Origin: Rhodobacter sp.
GTDB taxonomy: Bacteria > Pseudomonadota > Alphaproteobacteria > Rhodobacterales > Rhodobacteraceae
Assembly (NCBI GenBank): GCA_013821825.1
Contig: PNJK01000011.1
Span: 1-64,000, forward strand
Reading direction: 5' to 3'
Length of the DNA stretch: 64,000 nucleotides
In this document: in pieces, positions 1-8,447 of the stretch
Position numbering within the stretch: position 1 is the stretch's first letter
How the letters are laid out: every line of letters starts with the position of its first letter
The notes under the pieces: generated by a model
What the model was told of the DNA's origin: nothing
Seen by the model: the letters and a program-made list of their open reading frames with translations, nothing else
Databases searched by the model: none
Position numbers and translations under genes: made by a program

Positions 1-1
1 A

Positions 2-1228
2 GCCGTCCGGGGAGAAGTCGCAGGCTACGCGCATTCGACCGAGATCACCGAATCCGCCCTGCGCCGCGCCGCCGAAACGGCGCGTCTGGCGGTGGGCGCG
101 GGTGGCGGAACCCTCGCGCCGCCCCCGCGAGGGACCAACACCCGGCTTTATCGCCCTGATGACCCGATGGCTGACGCCACATTCCCGGTCAAGATCAATC
201 TCCTGCGAGAGATCGACGCCCATGCCCGCGCCCTCGATCCGCGCGTGGTTCAGGTGTCGGCCACCCTCTCCGCCAGCATTCAGGAGGTCGAGATCCTGCG
301 CCCCGATGGGCTGCGGCTGGCCGACATCCGCCCAATGGCGCGGCTGAATGTCAGCGTTATGATCGAGGAAGGCGGCCGCCGCGAACAGGGCGGCACTGGC
401 AAGGGCGGCCGCTACGGGTTGGCCCAGTTGATGCATCCCGACACCTGGAAGCCCTTGTTGGCAGAGGCGCTTCGGATTGCTCGGGTGAACCTTGGCGCGG
501 TCGAGGCCCCGGCGGGTGTCATGGACGTGGTGCTTGGCCCCGGCTGGCCCGGCATCCTGCTGCACGAAGCCATCGGCCACGGGCTGGAAGGCGACTTCAA
601 CCGCAAGGAAACCTCGGCCTTCGCCGGGCTGATGGGCCAGCAGATCGCGGCCAAGGGCGTGACCGTCCTGGATGACGGCACGATCCCCGACCGGCGCGGC
701 AGTATCTCGATTGACGATGAGGGTACGCCGTCGGCGAAGAATGTGCTGATCGAGGACGGAGTGTTGGTCGGTTACATGCAGGATCGCCAGAATGCCCGCC
801 TGATGGGTGTGGCCCCTACGGGCAATGGGCGTCGCGAAAGCTTTGCCCATATCCCGATGCCGCGGATGACCAACACCTACATGCTGGCGGGCAAGGACGA
901 CCCCGCCGGGATTGTGGCCAGCCTGAAGGATGGCATCTATGCGGTGGGCTTTGGCGGCGGGCAGGTGGACATCACGAGCGGCAAGTTCGTCTTCAGCTGC
1001 ACCGAGGCCTACCGCGTGAAGAACGGTGTGATCGGGGCCGCCGTGAAGGGCGCGACGCTGATCGGCGACGGTGCAACCGCACTGCGCCAGATCCGCGCGA
1101 TCGGGAGCGACCTGCAGCTTGACCCCGGCATCGGCAACTGCGGAAAGTCCGGCCAATGGGTGCCAGTGGGCGTCGGCCAGCCGACACTGTTGATCGGAGG
1201 GCTCACGGTCGGTGGAGCGGTGGCTTGA
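2..1228 (+). CDS. tldD: Metalloprotease TldD, C-terminal part (5' end outside window)
   Basis: The frame is open from the first base of the window, so the N-terminus is missing; about 408 residues are visible. TldD pairs with PmbA/TldE in a zinc peptidase that trims modified peptides and antitoxins in the cytoplasm. The HExxxH zinc motif (HEAIGH, about visible residue 188) is followed by GLEGDFN, as in the family. The C-terminal half carries the usual glycine-rich strands and ends in GGLTVGGAVA. The next gene starts 6 bases after the stop on the same strand. The family assignment is secure; only the start cannot be seen. Confidence 0.95.
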   Translation, partial: AVRGEVAGYAHSTEITESALRRAAETARLAVGAGGGTLAPPPRGTNTRLYRPDDPMADATFPVKINLLREIDAHARALDPRVVQVSATLSASIQEVEILRPDGLRLADIRPMARLNVSVMIEEGGRREQGGTGKGGRYGLAQLMHPDTWKPLLAEALRIARVNLGAVEAPAGVMDVVLGPGWPGILLHEAIGHGLEGDFNRKETSAFAGLMGQQIAAKGVTVLDDGTIPDRRGSISIDDEGTPSAKNVLIEDGVLVGYMQDRQNARLMGVAPTGNGRRESFAHIPMPRMTNTYMLAGKDDPAGIVASLKDGIYAVGFGGGQVDITSGKFVFSCTEAYRVKNGVIGAAVKGATLIGDGATALRQIRAIGSDLQLDPGIGNCGKSGQWVPVGVGQPTLLIGGLTVGGAVA

Positions 1229-1233
1229 CCGCC

Positions 1234-1962
1234 ATGGCGCCTGACCTTCACTACACCGACCCGCGCCTTGCCCAGCTTTATGACCTTGAGAATGGGTGGG
1301 GCCCTGACAGTGCGTTCTATCTGTCGCTGGCTGGTCCTATTCCATGCGAGATCCTCGATTTGGGCTGCGGCACGGGCATCCTGAGCGATGGCTATGCAGC
1401 GCTTGGCCATCGGGTCACGGGCGTCGACCCGGCCCCCGCGATGCTGGCAGTGGCGCGTCAAAAACCCCAGGCCCGGCGCATCAGGTGGATTGCCTCTACC
1501 GCGCAATCCTTCCGCAGCGACCGACGGTTCGACCTGATCGTGATGACAGGGCATGCCTTTCAGGTCCTGGTAACGGATGCCGAGATTACCGCCACCTTCA
1601 GCGTGATGCGTGATCATCTAGCCCCCGGTGGCAGGATTGCCTTCGAGACGCGCAATCCCGCAATCAACTGGGCGCAGCGCTGGAATGGGGCCACCTGGCA
1701 GTACCAAGTCAGCGGTGAGACGATCCGGCGGTCCTACGAGGTGCAGAGCGTGTCAGCGCAGCGCATCAGGTTCACTACCCATTACACCTTTCTAAATGGC
1801 AGCCTCACCTCGACGTCAACACTGCGCTTCGCGTCATATGACACGGTGGACACCCTGCTGCGGGCCAGCGGGTTCCAGGTCCGGTCCGTGTTCGGCGACT
1901 GGTCCCTCGGACCGCTTGACCGGGCTGCCAGCGAAGAGATGATCTTCGTCGCCGGGCGCTGA
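1234..1962 (+). CDS. Class I SAM-dependent methyltransferase
   Basis: A 242-residue protein with a Rossmann-type SAM-binding core. Motif I (DLGCGTG) lies at about residues 41-47, followed by an acidic motif II (GVDPAPAML) and a motif IV-like LIVMTGHAFQVL. The substrate is not evident; overall it resembles generic Methyltransf_25-type enzymes. The ATG at 1234 is chosen because upstream in-frame starts would lie inside tldD, and spacing to the tldD stop is 5 bases, so the two are probably co-transcribed. Substrate predictions would be guesswork. Confidence 0.85.
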   Translation: MAPDLHYTDPRLAQLYDLENGWGPDSAFYLSLAGPIPCEILDLGCGTGILSDGYAALGHRVTGVDPAPAMLAVARQKPQARRIRWIASTAQSFRSDRRFDLIVMTGHAFQVLVTDAEITATFSVMRDHLAPGGRIAFETRNPAINWAQRWNGATWQYQVSGETIRRSYEVQSVSAQRIRFTTHYTFLNGSLTSTSTLRFASYDTVDTLLRASGFQVRSVFGDWSLGPLDRAASEEMIFVAGR

Positions 1963-2010
1963 TCCGGATCCCGGCAAGCCATGCGCTGCGGCCTGACCGG
2001 GGCGCAACGC

Positions 2011-2028
2011 GATTTCTTCGAAGAAATC
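2011..2028. repeat. Perfect 18-bp palindrome
   Basis: GATTTCTTCGAAGAAATC reads the same on both strands. It sits between the convergent methyltransferase and tex genes, immediately before the terminator-like hairpin at 2033-2052. It could be part of a bidirectional termination region or an operator; nothing in the sequence decides. Confidence 0.5.
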
Positions 2029-2032
2029 GGAC

Positions 2033-2052
2033 CGGAGCCTTCAAAGGCTCCG
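2033..2052. terminator. Probable bidirectional terminator hairpin
   Basis: An 8-bp perfect stem (CGGAGCCT/AGGCTCCG) closes a four-base loop (TCAA), and a short T-run (TTTT at 2061-2064) follows on the plus strand. It lies in the 121-base gap between the convergent methyltransferase (ends 1962) and tex (ends 2084), where a shared terminator is expected. Confidence 0.5.
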
Positions 2053-2083
2053 ACCAGGAATTTTCAAGTATTCAGGCCCGCGC

Positions 2084-4375
2084 TTACCGCCCGAACTTGC
2101 CTTTCAAGGCATCCGCAAAGGCAGTGCCGCCGCCTTGCGGTCCCGACGCCATCGGCCCCGGCACCGGTTTCACCAGGGGCGCGCTCCGCTCGCGCAGCGC
2201 CTCGCGCGCTTCGCCGGTGTCGCGCTTCATCGACAGGCCAATGCGCTTTCTCGCCACGTCCACCTCGACCACCCGGACCTTTACCACATCTCCCGCCTTC
2301 ACCACCGCATGCGGGTCCTTCACGAAACTGTCGGACAGCTGGCTGACATGCACAAGGCCGTCCTGATGGACGCCCACATCCACGAAGGCGCCGAAGGCTG
2401 CAACATTGGTCACCGTGCCTTCCAGCAGCATGCCCGGTTTCAAGTCCTTGATGTCGTTCACCCCTTCGGTAAAGGTCGCCGTCTTGAACGAAGGCCGGGG
2501 GTCGCGTCCCGGTTTCTCCAGCTCTGCCAGAATGTCTTTCACGGTCGGCAATCCGAACCGGTCATCGACGAAATCCCGCGGCTCCACCTTTTTCAGTACC
2601 CCCGGTTCCGCCATCACCGACCGAAGGTCGCGCCCGCAGGCCGCCACGATCCGCCGTGCCAGATCATAGGCCTCAGGGTGGACCGAGCAGGCATCAAGCG
2701 GCTCTTTCCCGCCCGAAATCCGCAGGAACCCCGCCGCCTGTTCAAAAGCTTTCGGCCCCAACCGCGCGACCTTCAGCAACTCGCGCCGGGTTGCAAAAGG
2801 TCCATTGGCATCGCGGTGCGCCACGATGGCCTCGGCCAGCCCCGGCCCCACGCCCGACACCCGTGCCAGAAGCGGCGCGGAGGCGGTGTTCAGATCCACT
2901 CCCACCGCGTTCACCGCGTCTTCAACCACCGCTTCCAGCGACCGCCCCAGCCGGTGCTGGTCGACATCGTGCTGATACTGGCCGACACCGATGGCCTTGG
3001 GCTCGATCTTCACCAGTTCCGCCAGCGGGTCCTGCAACCGCCGCGCAATGCTGACCGCCCCGCGAAGCGACACGTCAAGGCCCGGAAACTCCTTCGCCGC
3101 CAGTTCGCTGGCCGAGTAGACCGACGCCCCCGCCTCGGACACGATCACCTTGACCGGCTTCTCTCCCGGCAGAACCGCCAGGATGTCCGCCACCATCTTT
3201 TCAGTCTCGCGGCTGGCCGTGCCATTGCCGATGGAAATCAGCTTGACCCCGTGCTTCCCGATCAGTCGCGCGAGTGTCACTTGGGCACCTCGCAAGTCGT
3301 TCTTTGGCTGGAACGGGTAGACCGTCTCCGTCTCCAACACCTTGCCCGTCGCATCCACCACCGCAACTTTCACGCCGGTCCGGATACCGGGATCGAGGCC
3401 CATCGTCGCTTTCCCGCCCGCAGGGGCAGCCAGCAGCAGATCCTTCAGGTTCCGCGCGAAGACGCGGATCGCCTCGGCCTCGGCGCCTTCGCGCAGCTCG
3501 GCCATCAGGTCTAGCGTGAGCGAGGTCCGCAGCTTCACCCGCCAGGCCCATGCCGCCGCCTCGCGCAGCCAGCGGTCAGCCGCCCCCTTGCCGCCAGCGT
3601 CCAGGGCCGCGCCGCAAACCCGTTCCGCCGGGCTGTCGCCGCGCGGGGCATCAGGGTCCACCGCCAGATCAAGCGTCAGAAAGCCTTCGTTCCGCCCGCG
3701 AAACATCGCCAGTGCCCGGTGGCTCGGGACGCCCGACCAAGGCTCGGAATGGGCGAAATAATCCGAGAACTTGGCTCCTTCTGTGGCCTTCCCCTCGACC
3801 ATCGTCGAAGTCAGTCGCGCCACCTGCTTCATGTGCCCGCGCAGCCGGCCCAGAAGTGAGGCATCCTCGGAAAGCCCCTCGGCCAGAATGTCCCTTGCGC
3901 CTTCCAGCGCGGTCTTGGTGTCCGGTACCGCCCCGGTCACAAAGGCAGCAGCCAGCGTCACCGGATCGGCCGCACGGTCCGCAAGGATCGCATCGACCAG
4001 CCCCTGCAAGCCGCTTTCCCGCGCAATCATCGCCTTGGTCCGGCGTTTCACCTTGTAGGGCAGATAGATGTCTTCCAGTTCCGCCTTGGTCACCGCGCCG
4101 GCAACAGCCTTGCCGAGCGCGTCCGTCATCTTGCCCTGATCGGTGATCGAACCAGCAATCGCCGACCGCCGCGCCTCGAGTTCGCGCAGGTAGGACAGCC
4201 GCTCTTCCAGCTTGCGCAGTTGGGTATCGTCTAGCCCCCCCGTCACTTCCTTGCGATAGCGCGCAATGAAAGGGACCGTCGCACCTTCGTCCAGCAAGGC
4301 GATTGCGGCAGTCACCTGGGCAGGTGTGGCGGCAATCTCAACAGAGATGGTGCGGGGGATCAGGGCAAGGCTCAT
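2084..4375 (-). CDS. tex: Tex family RNA-binding transcription accessory protein
   Basis: A 763-residue protein, the usual Tex length. In order it has the N-terminal Tex helices, a YqgF-like RNase H fold ([17 protein letters not shown]), helix-hairpin-helix segments ([25 protein letters not shown]) and a C-terminal S1 RNA-binding domain (about 646-718). Tex binds nucleic acid and associates with the transcription machinery. The start at 4375 (MSLALIPR) is preferred because upstream in-frame codons run into the tRNA-proximal region and do not resemble Tex. It is transcribed away from tRNA-His on the same strand. Confidence 0.95.
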   Translation of the reverse strand: MSLALIPRTISVEIAATPAQVTAAIALLDEGATVPFIARYRKEVTGGLDDTQLRKLEERLSYLRELEARRSAIAGSITDQGKMTDALGKAVAGAVTKAELEDIYLPYKVKRRTKAMIARESGLQGLVDAILADRAADPVTLAAAFVTGAVPDTKTALEGARDILAEGLSEDASLLGRLRGHMKQVARLTSTMVEGKATEGAKFSDYFAHSEPWSGVPSHRALAMFRGRNEGFLTLDLAVDPDAPRGDSPAERVCGAALDAGGKGAADRWLREAAAWAWRVKLRTSLTLDLMAELREGAEAEAIRVFARNLKDLLLAAPAGGKATMGLDPGIRTGVKVAVVDATGKVLETETVYPFQPKNDLRGAQVTLARLIGKHGVKLISIGNGTASRETEKMVADILAVLPGEKPVKVIVSEAGASVYSASELAAKEFPGLDVSLRGAVSIARRLQDPLAELVKIEPKAIGVGQYQHDVDQHRLGRSLEAVVEDAVNAVGVDLNTASAPLLARVSGVGPGLAEAIVAHRDANGPFATRRELLKVARLGPKAFEQAAGFLRISGGKEPLDACSVHPEAYDLARRIVAACGRDLRSVMAEPGVLKKVEPRDFVDDRFGLPTVKDILAELEKPGRDPRPSFKTATFTEGVNDIKDLKPGMLLEGTVTNVAAFGAFVDVGVHQDGLVHVSQLSDSFVKDPHAVVKAGDVVKVRVVEVDVARKRIGLSMKRDTGEAREALRERSAPLVKPVPGPMASGPQGGGTAFADALKGKFGR

Positions 4376-4534
4376 GCGAATCCTCAAAGTCAGGGGTCGA
4401 CACCTTAGCCGCGCGCCATCCCGGGGTGAAGGCCGTCTGCCCGCAGGTTGGCAGTCCGGATGACTGGCTTGGTCACAAAGGCCAAAGGACCGGTCGGCTT
4501 GGCATCGGTCCAGTCGTGGCGGATTGGGGAAGGA

Positions 4535-4611
4535 TGGTACAGCCTCCCCGGCTCGAACGGGGGACCCCCAGATCCACAATCTGGTGCTCTAACCAACTGA
4601 GCTAAGGCTGC
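4535..4611 (-). tRNA. tRNA-His (GTG anticodon), alphaproteobacterial type without G-1
   Basis: A full cloverleaf of 77 bases with encoded CCA can be folded: acceptor GCAGCCT/AGGCTGT with a G1:U72 wobble, D-stem GCTC/GAGC, anticodon stem CCAGA/TCTGG with loop TTGTGGA, and T-arm CCCCG/CGGGG around TTCGAGC. The anticodon GTG reads His codons. The discriminator is A73 and the genomic base at -1 is T, so no G-1 is encoded. Absence of G-1 with U72 and A73 is the known state in Caulobacter and related Alphaproteobacteria, whose HisRS recognises these bases and the anticodon. Confidence 0.95.
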
Positions 4612-5146
4612 ACTTGGGGCGCGATTTAGCCCCGCTCCCCCCGGATTGCAAGCACCTTCACACGTCCCTGGTCCGGACCAGGGCAACGACGTTCGGGGCC
4701 ATGTCCGGTTATCGGGGACATCGGTCACGGCACTGCAGCAGCAGAGCGGGACCAGTCCCGGGGTATGGTGGCATTCCCTCTTGAAGTCCGAATTGGCCGT
4801 GACCCTGAGAGCCTTTCGAAAAGCAACGAAGCATGCGCAGGTCCCGCCGGGCGGAACATGTTGCCGCGTCCCGACAGGTCCAGCCTTCCTTGCGGCATTC
4901 AGCCGGCGTCAGGTTCTCCGGCCCGATCGGAAAACATGCAAATTGAACCCGAGGCCCAGCCCCCGAGGCCCAGCCACAGTCATGTGCGTCCGAAGCATCT
5001 CATGTTCGAATGCAGAGCCCTCGATAGGCATGCGCATTCTCGCATGCTTCCGAAACCGTCTTTGTCATCCGCCTCGGAAATGCGAATTTCCCTTGCGCCG
5101 CTGCCCACCACCAGCTACGCCCCCCGCCCAAAGCCGGAGCAAGACC
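4612..5146. other. 535-base region without a recognisable gene
   Basis: No convincing coding frame was seen; open frames here lack family resemblance and run into each other. It holds a perfect palindrome (CCCTGGTCCGGACCAGGG, 4666-4683), a 13-bp tandem repeat (CCCGAGGCCCAGC at 4948-4960 and 4962-4974) and a 7-bp stem hairpin (GCATGCG/CGCATGC, 5028-5047). The tRNA-His promoter must lie at its left end on the minus strand, and the promoter of the DUF6324-like gene at its right end. Confidence 0.5.
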
Positions 5147-5356
5147 ATGGGCATCAACTCTCCCAGCGAAACTGCAGCGAATCTTCAGATCGGGCCGACC
5201 GATGAAGGTATGGTCCGCATCTTTGTCGAAGCCGATGGCGGGATCGAACTGCCGCTGGACTTTGACCCCGAGGAGGCTGACGAAATTGCCGAAGAGCTGC
5301 GTGCTGCCGCCGAGGCTGCACGCGCCATCGGCTCAGCCCCGAGGAAGAAGCGCTAG
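5147..5356 (+). CDS. DUF6324-like small conserved protein
   Basis: A 69-residue acidic protein beginning MGINSPSETAANLQIG, with a conserved core (VRIFVEADGGIELPLDF) and a helical tail (EEADEIAEELRAAAEAA) ending in basic residues. It resembles the short DUF6324 proteins found across Rhodobacterales; their role is unknown. The start at 5147 is chosen because family similarity begins there; the longer upstream frame has no coding character. GGAGCAAGACC just upstream offers a Shine-Dalgarno-like match. Confidence 0.75.
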   Translation: MGINSPSETAANLQIGPTDEGMVRIFVEADGGIELPLDFDPEEADEIAEELRAAAEAARAIGSAPRKKR

Positions 5357-5434
5357 GATTATAGCCTTTTCCACACTTGGCTGGCCGGTTTCGGACAACC
5401 ACAGCGCACACCCGGGCGAAGCCGCGACAGGCGG

Positions 5435-5896
5435 CTAGCCGGTCCCCGGATCGCGCAAACCCTGCAAGCGTCCAGCAGCAGTCCGGGCAAAAGTCCGCAA
5501 GACCGCCTTACGCCGCGCGCCCGAAAGTGCTGTTTCTGGTCCCATACGCATCACTTCGGCATCATAGGCATCGGCCAGGATAAGCCCGGTCCCGTCTGGC
5601 AGCAGATCCGCCGGAAACTCGGCGTCCACCGCCCAGAAAAACCGGTCGCACCAATCGAGATAGCCTTGCCACTTCCGGTCCGCCCGGTAATCCGCCCGAC
5701 TGGACTTGCATTCCACGATCCAGACTTCACCCTTTGGACCCAGCGCCATGACATCGACGCGCAGGCCGGGGGCGGGCACCAATTCCTCCACGCAGACAAA
5801 ATCCAGCGCGCGAAGACCCCGGCAAACGCCACGTCCAAGCCTTTGCCCCGGCAGAGCGGGCAGGGTGTCAGCAAGAATGTCGATCGACTGGTCCAT
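5435..5896 (-). CDS. mmcB: MmcB family DNA repair protein
   Basis: A 153-residue protein matching the MmcB family (mitomycin C resistance; SOS-regulated in Caulobacter). A PD-(D/E)xK nuclease-like signature is visible: glutamates 37-38, Asp48 in the LRVDVM strand, and the VECKSS motif (Glu62, Lys64). The start (MDQSIDIL) lies 11 bases downstream of a GTTC-N7-GTTC LexA box at 5908-5922, which fits SOS induction. No repair partner gene adjoins it. Family membership is strong; nuclease activity is inferred only from the motif. Confidence 0.9.
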   Translation of the reverse strand: MDQSIDILADTLPALPGQRLGRGVCRGLRALDFVCVEELVPAPGLRVDVMALGPKGEVWIVECKSSRADYRADRKWQGYLDWCDRFFWAVDAEFPADLLPDGTGLILADAYDAEVMRMGPETALSGARRKAVLRTFARTAAGRLQGLRDPGTG

Positions 5897-6514
5897 CCAA
5901 CATTGATGAACCAAAGGTGAACATCTGTCCAGCCTTGCGGCCAGTCCCCCCAAAGCCTATCTATCGGATTGGCGGGTGCTGCTCTTCGCGTGTGGGGCCA
6001 ATTTTCCAGTGGCCGATAAGCAAGCGAACGGGGGCTGGCTCTGCCCGGATCCTGGTCCGGGTATCTGGCGCCCACCTGAGACCTCTGGCTCTCGGGAAAA
6101 CCCCGGTCCTCACGGTTGCTGCGGGCCCGCCACCCGCCTGAAACAGAGGTCGCGGCAACTTTCCGAAACGTATGACCGGTTGCAGGTTCCCGACGCAACT
6201 TTGCCGGAAATCAAGGCATTCGATCCATGTGGCCAGCCAAGGCCAATCAGACGGGAGCGGCAGACGTACCATGCCGCCCAGTCTATGGGCCAACGCTCAC
6301 GAAAGCTGCGCGACAGCGCAAAGGGCTGTCGTATTTGCTTGATTGCGAACCTGCGCTGTTGCCGGCCCCGGCCTGCGATGCAGGTGACCTGTCGGTCAAT
6401 GCACCGGTCAAACCTTGGAAAATCGACCACTGTCGCCAATCGCCACAATCAAGACGAGCCGACACGCACGATACTCGACCTTACCCCAAGCCTTGCGCGA
6501 AAGTGGCGGCTGTC
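5897..6514. other. 618-base region without a recognisable gene
   Basis: Apart from the mmcB LexA box, no coding frame here resembles a known family. One structured element stands out: GACCTCTG (6080-6087) pairs perfectly with CAGAGGTC (6144-6151) around a GC-rich 56-base interior that contains GCGGGCCCGC. It could be a small RNA or an untranslated element, but there is no adjacent gene it clearly serves. Confidence 0.4.
5908..5922 (-). promoter_or_regulatory. LexA (SOS) box upstream of mmcB
   Basis: Read on the minus strand the sequence is GTTC-ACCTTTG-GTTC, an exact match to the alphaproteobacterial LexA operator GTTC-N7-GTTC. It ends 11 bases before the mmcB ATG, so bound LexA would block the promoter or early elongation. 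mmcB is a known SOS gene in Caulobacter, which supports function here. Confidence 0.85.
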
Positions 6515-6820
6515 TCAGCCCTTGCGCTGTCGCGATGGCGCTTCGACCCGGATCGGAATCAAGCCGGCATGCTGGCCCAAGCCGCCACGGGGGTCGTCAT
6601 CCTCGGCCATGCCCATCACGGCAATGCCGAACTGAACGGCAGAGAATACGATTCCGTTGAAAATGAGCAGCATCAGCGCTGCTATCGCCCCAATGTCCGA
6701 GCCAAGGATCAGATGACCGATCCCCGCCACATCCAGCCAAATCAGCGCGCCGGAAAAGACGGCGGCAAGACCAAACCCGATTGCGACGCTGCGAAGGTAG
6801 AGGCGGACAAGCTGTGGCAT
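6515..6820 (-). CDS. Small two-helix membrane protein of unknown function
   Basis: A 101-residue protein with two hydrophobic segments (about residues 10-30 and 42-65) and a polar C-terminus ending in QRKG. A strong Shine-Dalgarno sequence (GAGGAGAATGTG) precedes the ATG at 6820. It is the last gene of the leftward series that starts with the ATP-grasp gene, 66 bases after the Anbu gene. It could anchor or assist that system, or simply be a neighbour. I do not recognise the family. Confidence 0.7.
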   Translation of the reverse strand: MPQLVRLYLRSVAIGFGLAAVFSGALIWLDVAGIGHLILGSDIGAIAALMLLIFNGIVFSAVQFGIAVMGMAEDDDPRGGLGQHAGLIPIRVEAPSRQRKG

Positions 6821-6886
6821 CACATTCTCCTCTTGTGCCTCGAACTTAGGGCCGCTGTCCCGGGTTGCCAAGGGGCCGGGAAAAAT

Positions 6887-7609
6887 TCAGATGGTGATGC
6901 GCGAAAAACCCTCGCGAAGCGCGCTGGACCAGGCCTCGCTCATCTGGCGGAACGCATCGTCGCCTGCTTCGATCCGGCGCTTTTCCGTGACCTGGCAGGC
7001 ATCCCTCTCGATCACCGCAAGATCCAGCGGCATTCCCACCGACAAGTTCGACCGAAGGGTGGAATCCATCGACAGCAGCACGGCTTTCTGGGCGTCAGAC
7101 AGGCTGGTCGACGGCTTGACCACGCGGTCAAGGATCGGCTTGCCGTACTTGTGCTCACCGATCTGCAGGAATGGCGCGTCATCGGTCGCCTCGATGAAAT
7201 TCCCCTCGGGGTAGATGAGGAAAAGCCGCATCTCACCCCCCTTTCTCTGCCCGGCCACAAGCATGCTGGCACTTGCCCCTTGCACCGCCGAAAGCTTGTG
7301 GTCGACCTCGGCGCGGACTCTGGCCAGTGTGCTGCCGACGATCTCGGCCACCTTCAGCATCGTCGGTGCCAGCATGATGCTGGTATCGGGCGTCGCCTCG
7401 GGGTCTTCGATGGCCTCGCGCAGTTGCGCCAGCGCGGTCTGGCTGACCGACAGGCTGCCTGCCGTCATGATGACGATCACCCGTTCGCCAGCATCTTCGA
7501 AGGTGAACATCTTGCGATAGGTCGAGATGTTGTCGAGCCCGGCATTGGTGCGCGTATCCGAAAGAAGCACCATCCCGTCATTCAGCAAGAGCCCGACGCA
7601 GTAAGTCAT
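6887..7609 (-). CDS. Anbu proteasome-type peptidase
   Basis: A 240-residue protein of the 20S-proteasome-like Anbu family (ancestral beta-subunit type, COG3484). It begins MTYCVGLLL; Thr2 would be the N-terminal nucleophile once Met1 is removed. The following segment (GMVLLSDTRTNAG) carries the Asp of proteasome-like hydrolases, and HKLSAVQGASAS is a beta-strand segment of the fold. Anbu proteins assemble into open ring or helical particles in the cytoplasm. It follows the transglutaminase gene by 31 bases, within the conserved ATP-grasp/alpha-E/transglutaminase/Anbu neighbourhood. Substrate unknown. Confidence 0.93.
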   Translation of the reverse strand: MTYCVGLLLNDGMVLLSDTRTNAGLDNISTYRKMFTFEDAGERVIVIMTAGSLSVSQTALAQLREAIEDPEATPDTSIMLAPTMLKVAEIVGSTLARVRAEVDHKLSAVQGASASMLVAGQRKGGEMRLFLIYPEGNFIEATDDAPFLQIGEHKYGKPILDRVVKPSTSLSDAQKAVLLSMDSTLRSNLSVGMPLDLAVIERDACQVTEKRRIEAGDDAFRQMSEAWSSALREGFSRITI

Positions 7610-7640
7610 TCCGATCCGTCTCCCTGTCCTGCGGCGAAGC

Positions 7641-8447
7641 CTATTGGCTTGCCTGCTGAACCGCAACGGTCACATCCATCTCCTCTCGCCCGCCGCCGCG
7701 CGCTATGCCCCGGATGGGTGCCGCGTCCTGAGCGTCAAAGCCCGATCCAAGCCGGATATAGCGGTCATCCGGGCAGCAGCGATTGGCCGGGTCAAAGCCT
7801 ACCCAGCCCAGACCGGAGATGTGCACCTCGGCCCAGGCATGCGCTGCCTCGTGCAACAGACCGTCAGCGTCGGCAAAAAGATAGCCCGAGACATAGCGCC
7901 CGGGCATTCCCCGCACCCGTGCGACAGCGATCAGCGCATGGGCATGGTCCTGGCAGACGCCTTCGCCCAGCGCCAATCCTTCGGCGGCCGTGGTGTGGGC
8001 ATGGGTCACGCCAGGACGATAGGCGATGGCATCGGCAACCAGTTCGCTAAGGGCATGGGCCAGCGTCAGCTGGTCGGGTGCCGCGGCCCGCCGCGCCAGC
8101 GCCTCCAGCGCCGCATCGGCGCGGGTGGGGGTCGTGGCGCGCATATAGCAGTTGGGCGCCACGGTTTCCTTGTGGCCGCGCAGGATGCCGGTCAGGTCGA
8201 CAGTCTCGACCGTGCCCTGCACCCGCACCGCAAGTTCGCTTACCGGCCCGGCAACCGTCCAGCCTTGCACCTCATCACCGGCACCGTCACGGAACGCCGC
8301 CCCGCGCGTACCGCCGCTGACCGTGACCTCCCAGTCGATCACCTTTTGCCCGGCGAAGATCGAAGGCGAAAGCCGGTGGCTTTGAACCACCGACCGAGCC
8401 GCCTGATTGTAATGATAGCGCGTCACATGATCGACTGTCAGCCGCAT
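7641..8447 (-). CDS. Transglutaminase family protein (alpha-E/ATP-grasp associated)
   Basis: A 268-residue protein with an N-terminal beta-rich bacterial transglutaminase domain (begins MRLTVDHVTRYHY) and a papain-like transglutaminase core. The catalytic triad is visible as Cys165 (GEGVCQDHAH), His203 (AAHAWAEVH) and Asp219 (WVGFDPAN). Such enzymes cleave or transfer amide bonds. The ATG overlaps the stop of the alpha-E gene by one base (TGATG), so the two are probably translationally coupled. It belongs to the leftward Anbu operon. Substrate unknown. Confidence 0.93.
   Translation of the reverse strand: MRLTVDHVTRYHYNQAARSVVQSHRLSPSIFAGQKVIDWEVTVSGGTRGAAFRDGAGDEVQGWTVAGPVSELAVRVQGTVETVDLTGILRGHKETVAPNCYMRATTPTRADAALEALARRAAAPDQLTLAHALSELVADAIAYRPGVTHAHTTAAEGLALGEGVCQDHAHALIAVARVRGMPGRYVSGYLFADADGLLHEAAHAWAEVHISGLGWVGFDPANRCCPDDRYIRLGSGFDAQDAAPIRGIARGGGREEMDVTVAVQQASQ

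Noticed and set aside
6090-6140. Resemblance to a cobalamin riboswitch core (GGGAA...CCGG...CCCGCCAC)
   Set aside because: The box AGCCAGGAGACC is absent at the required 3' position and no downstream cobalamin or transporter gene is oriented correctly.
6227-8050. A 607-codon plus-strand frame across the Anbu/transglutaminase genes
   Set aside because: It is the antisense shadow of two well-supported minus-strand genes and has a His/Arg/Gln-rich composition unlike a real protein.
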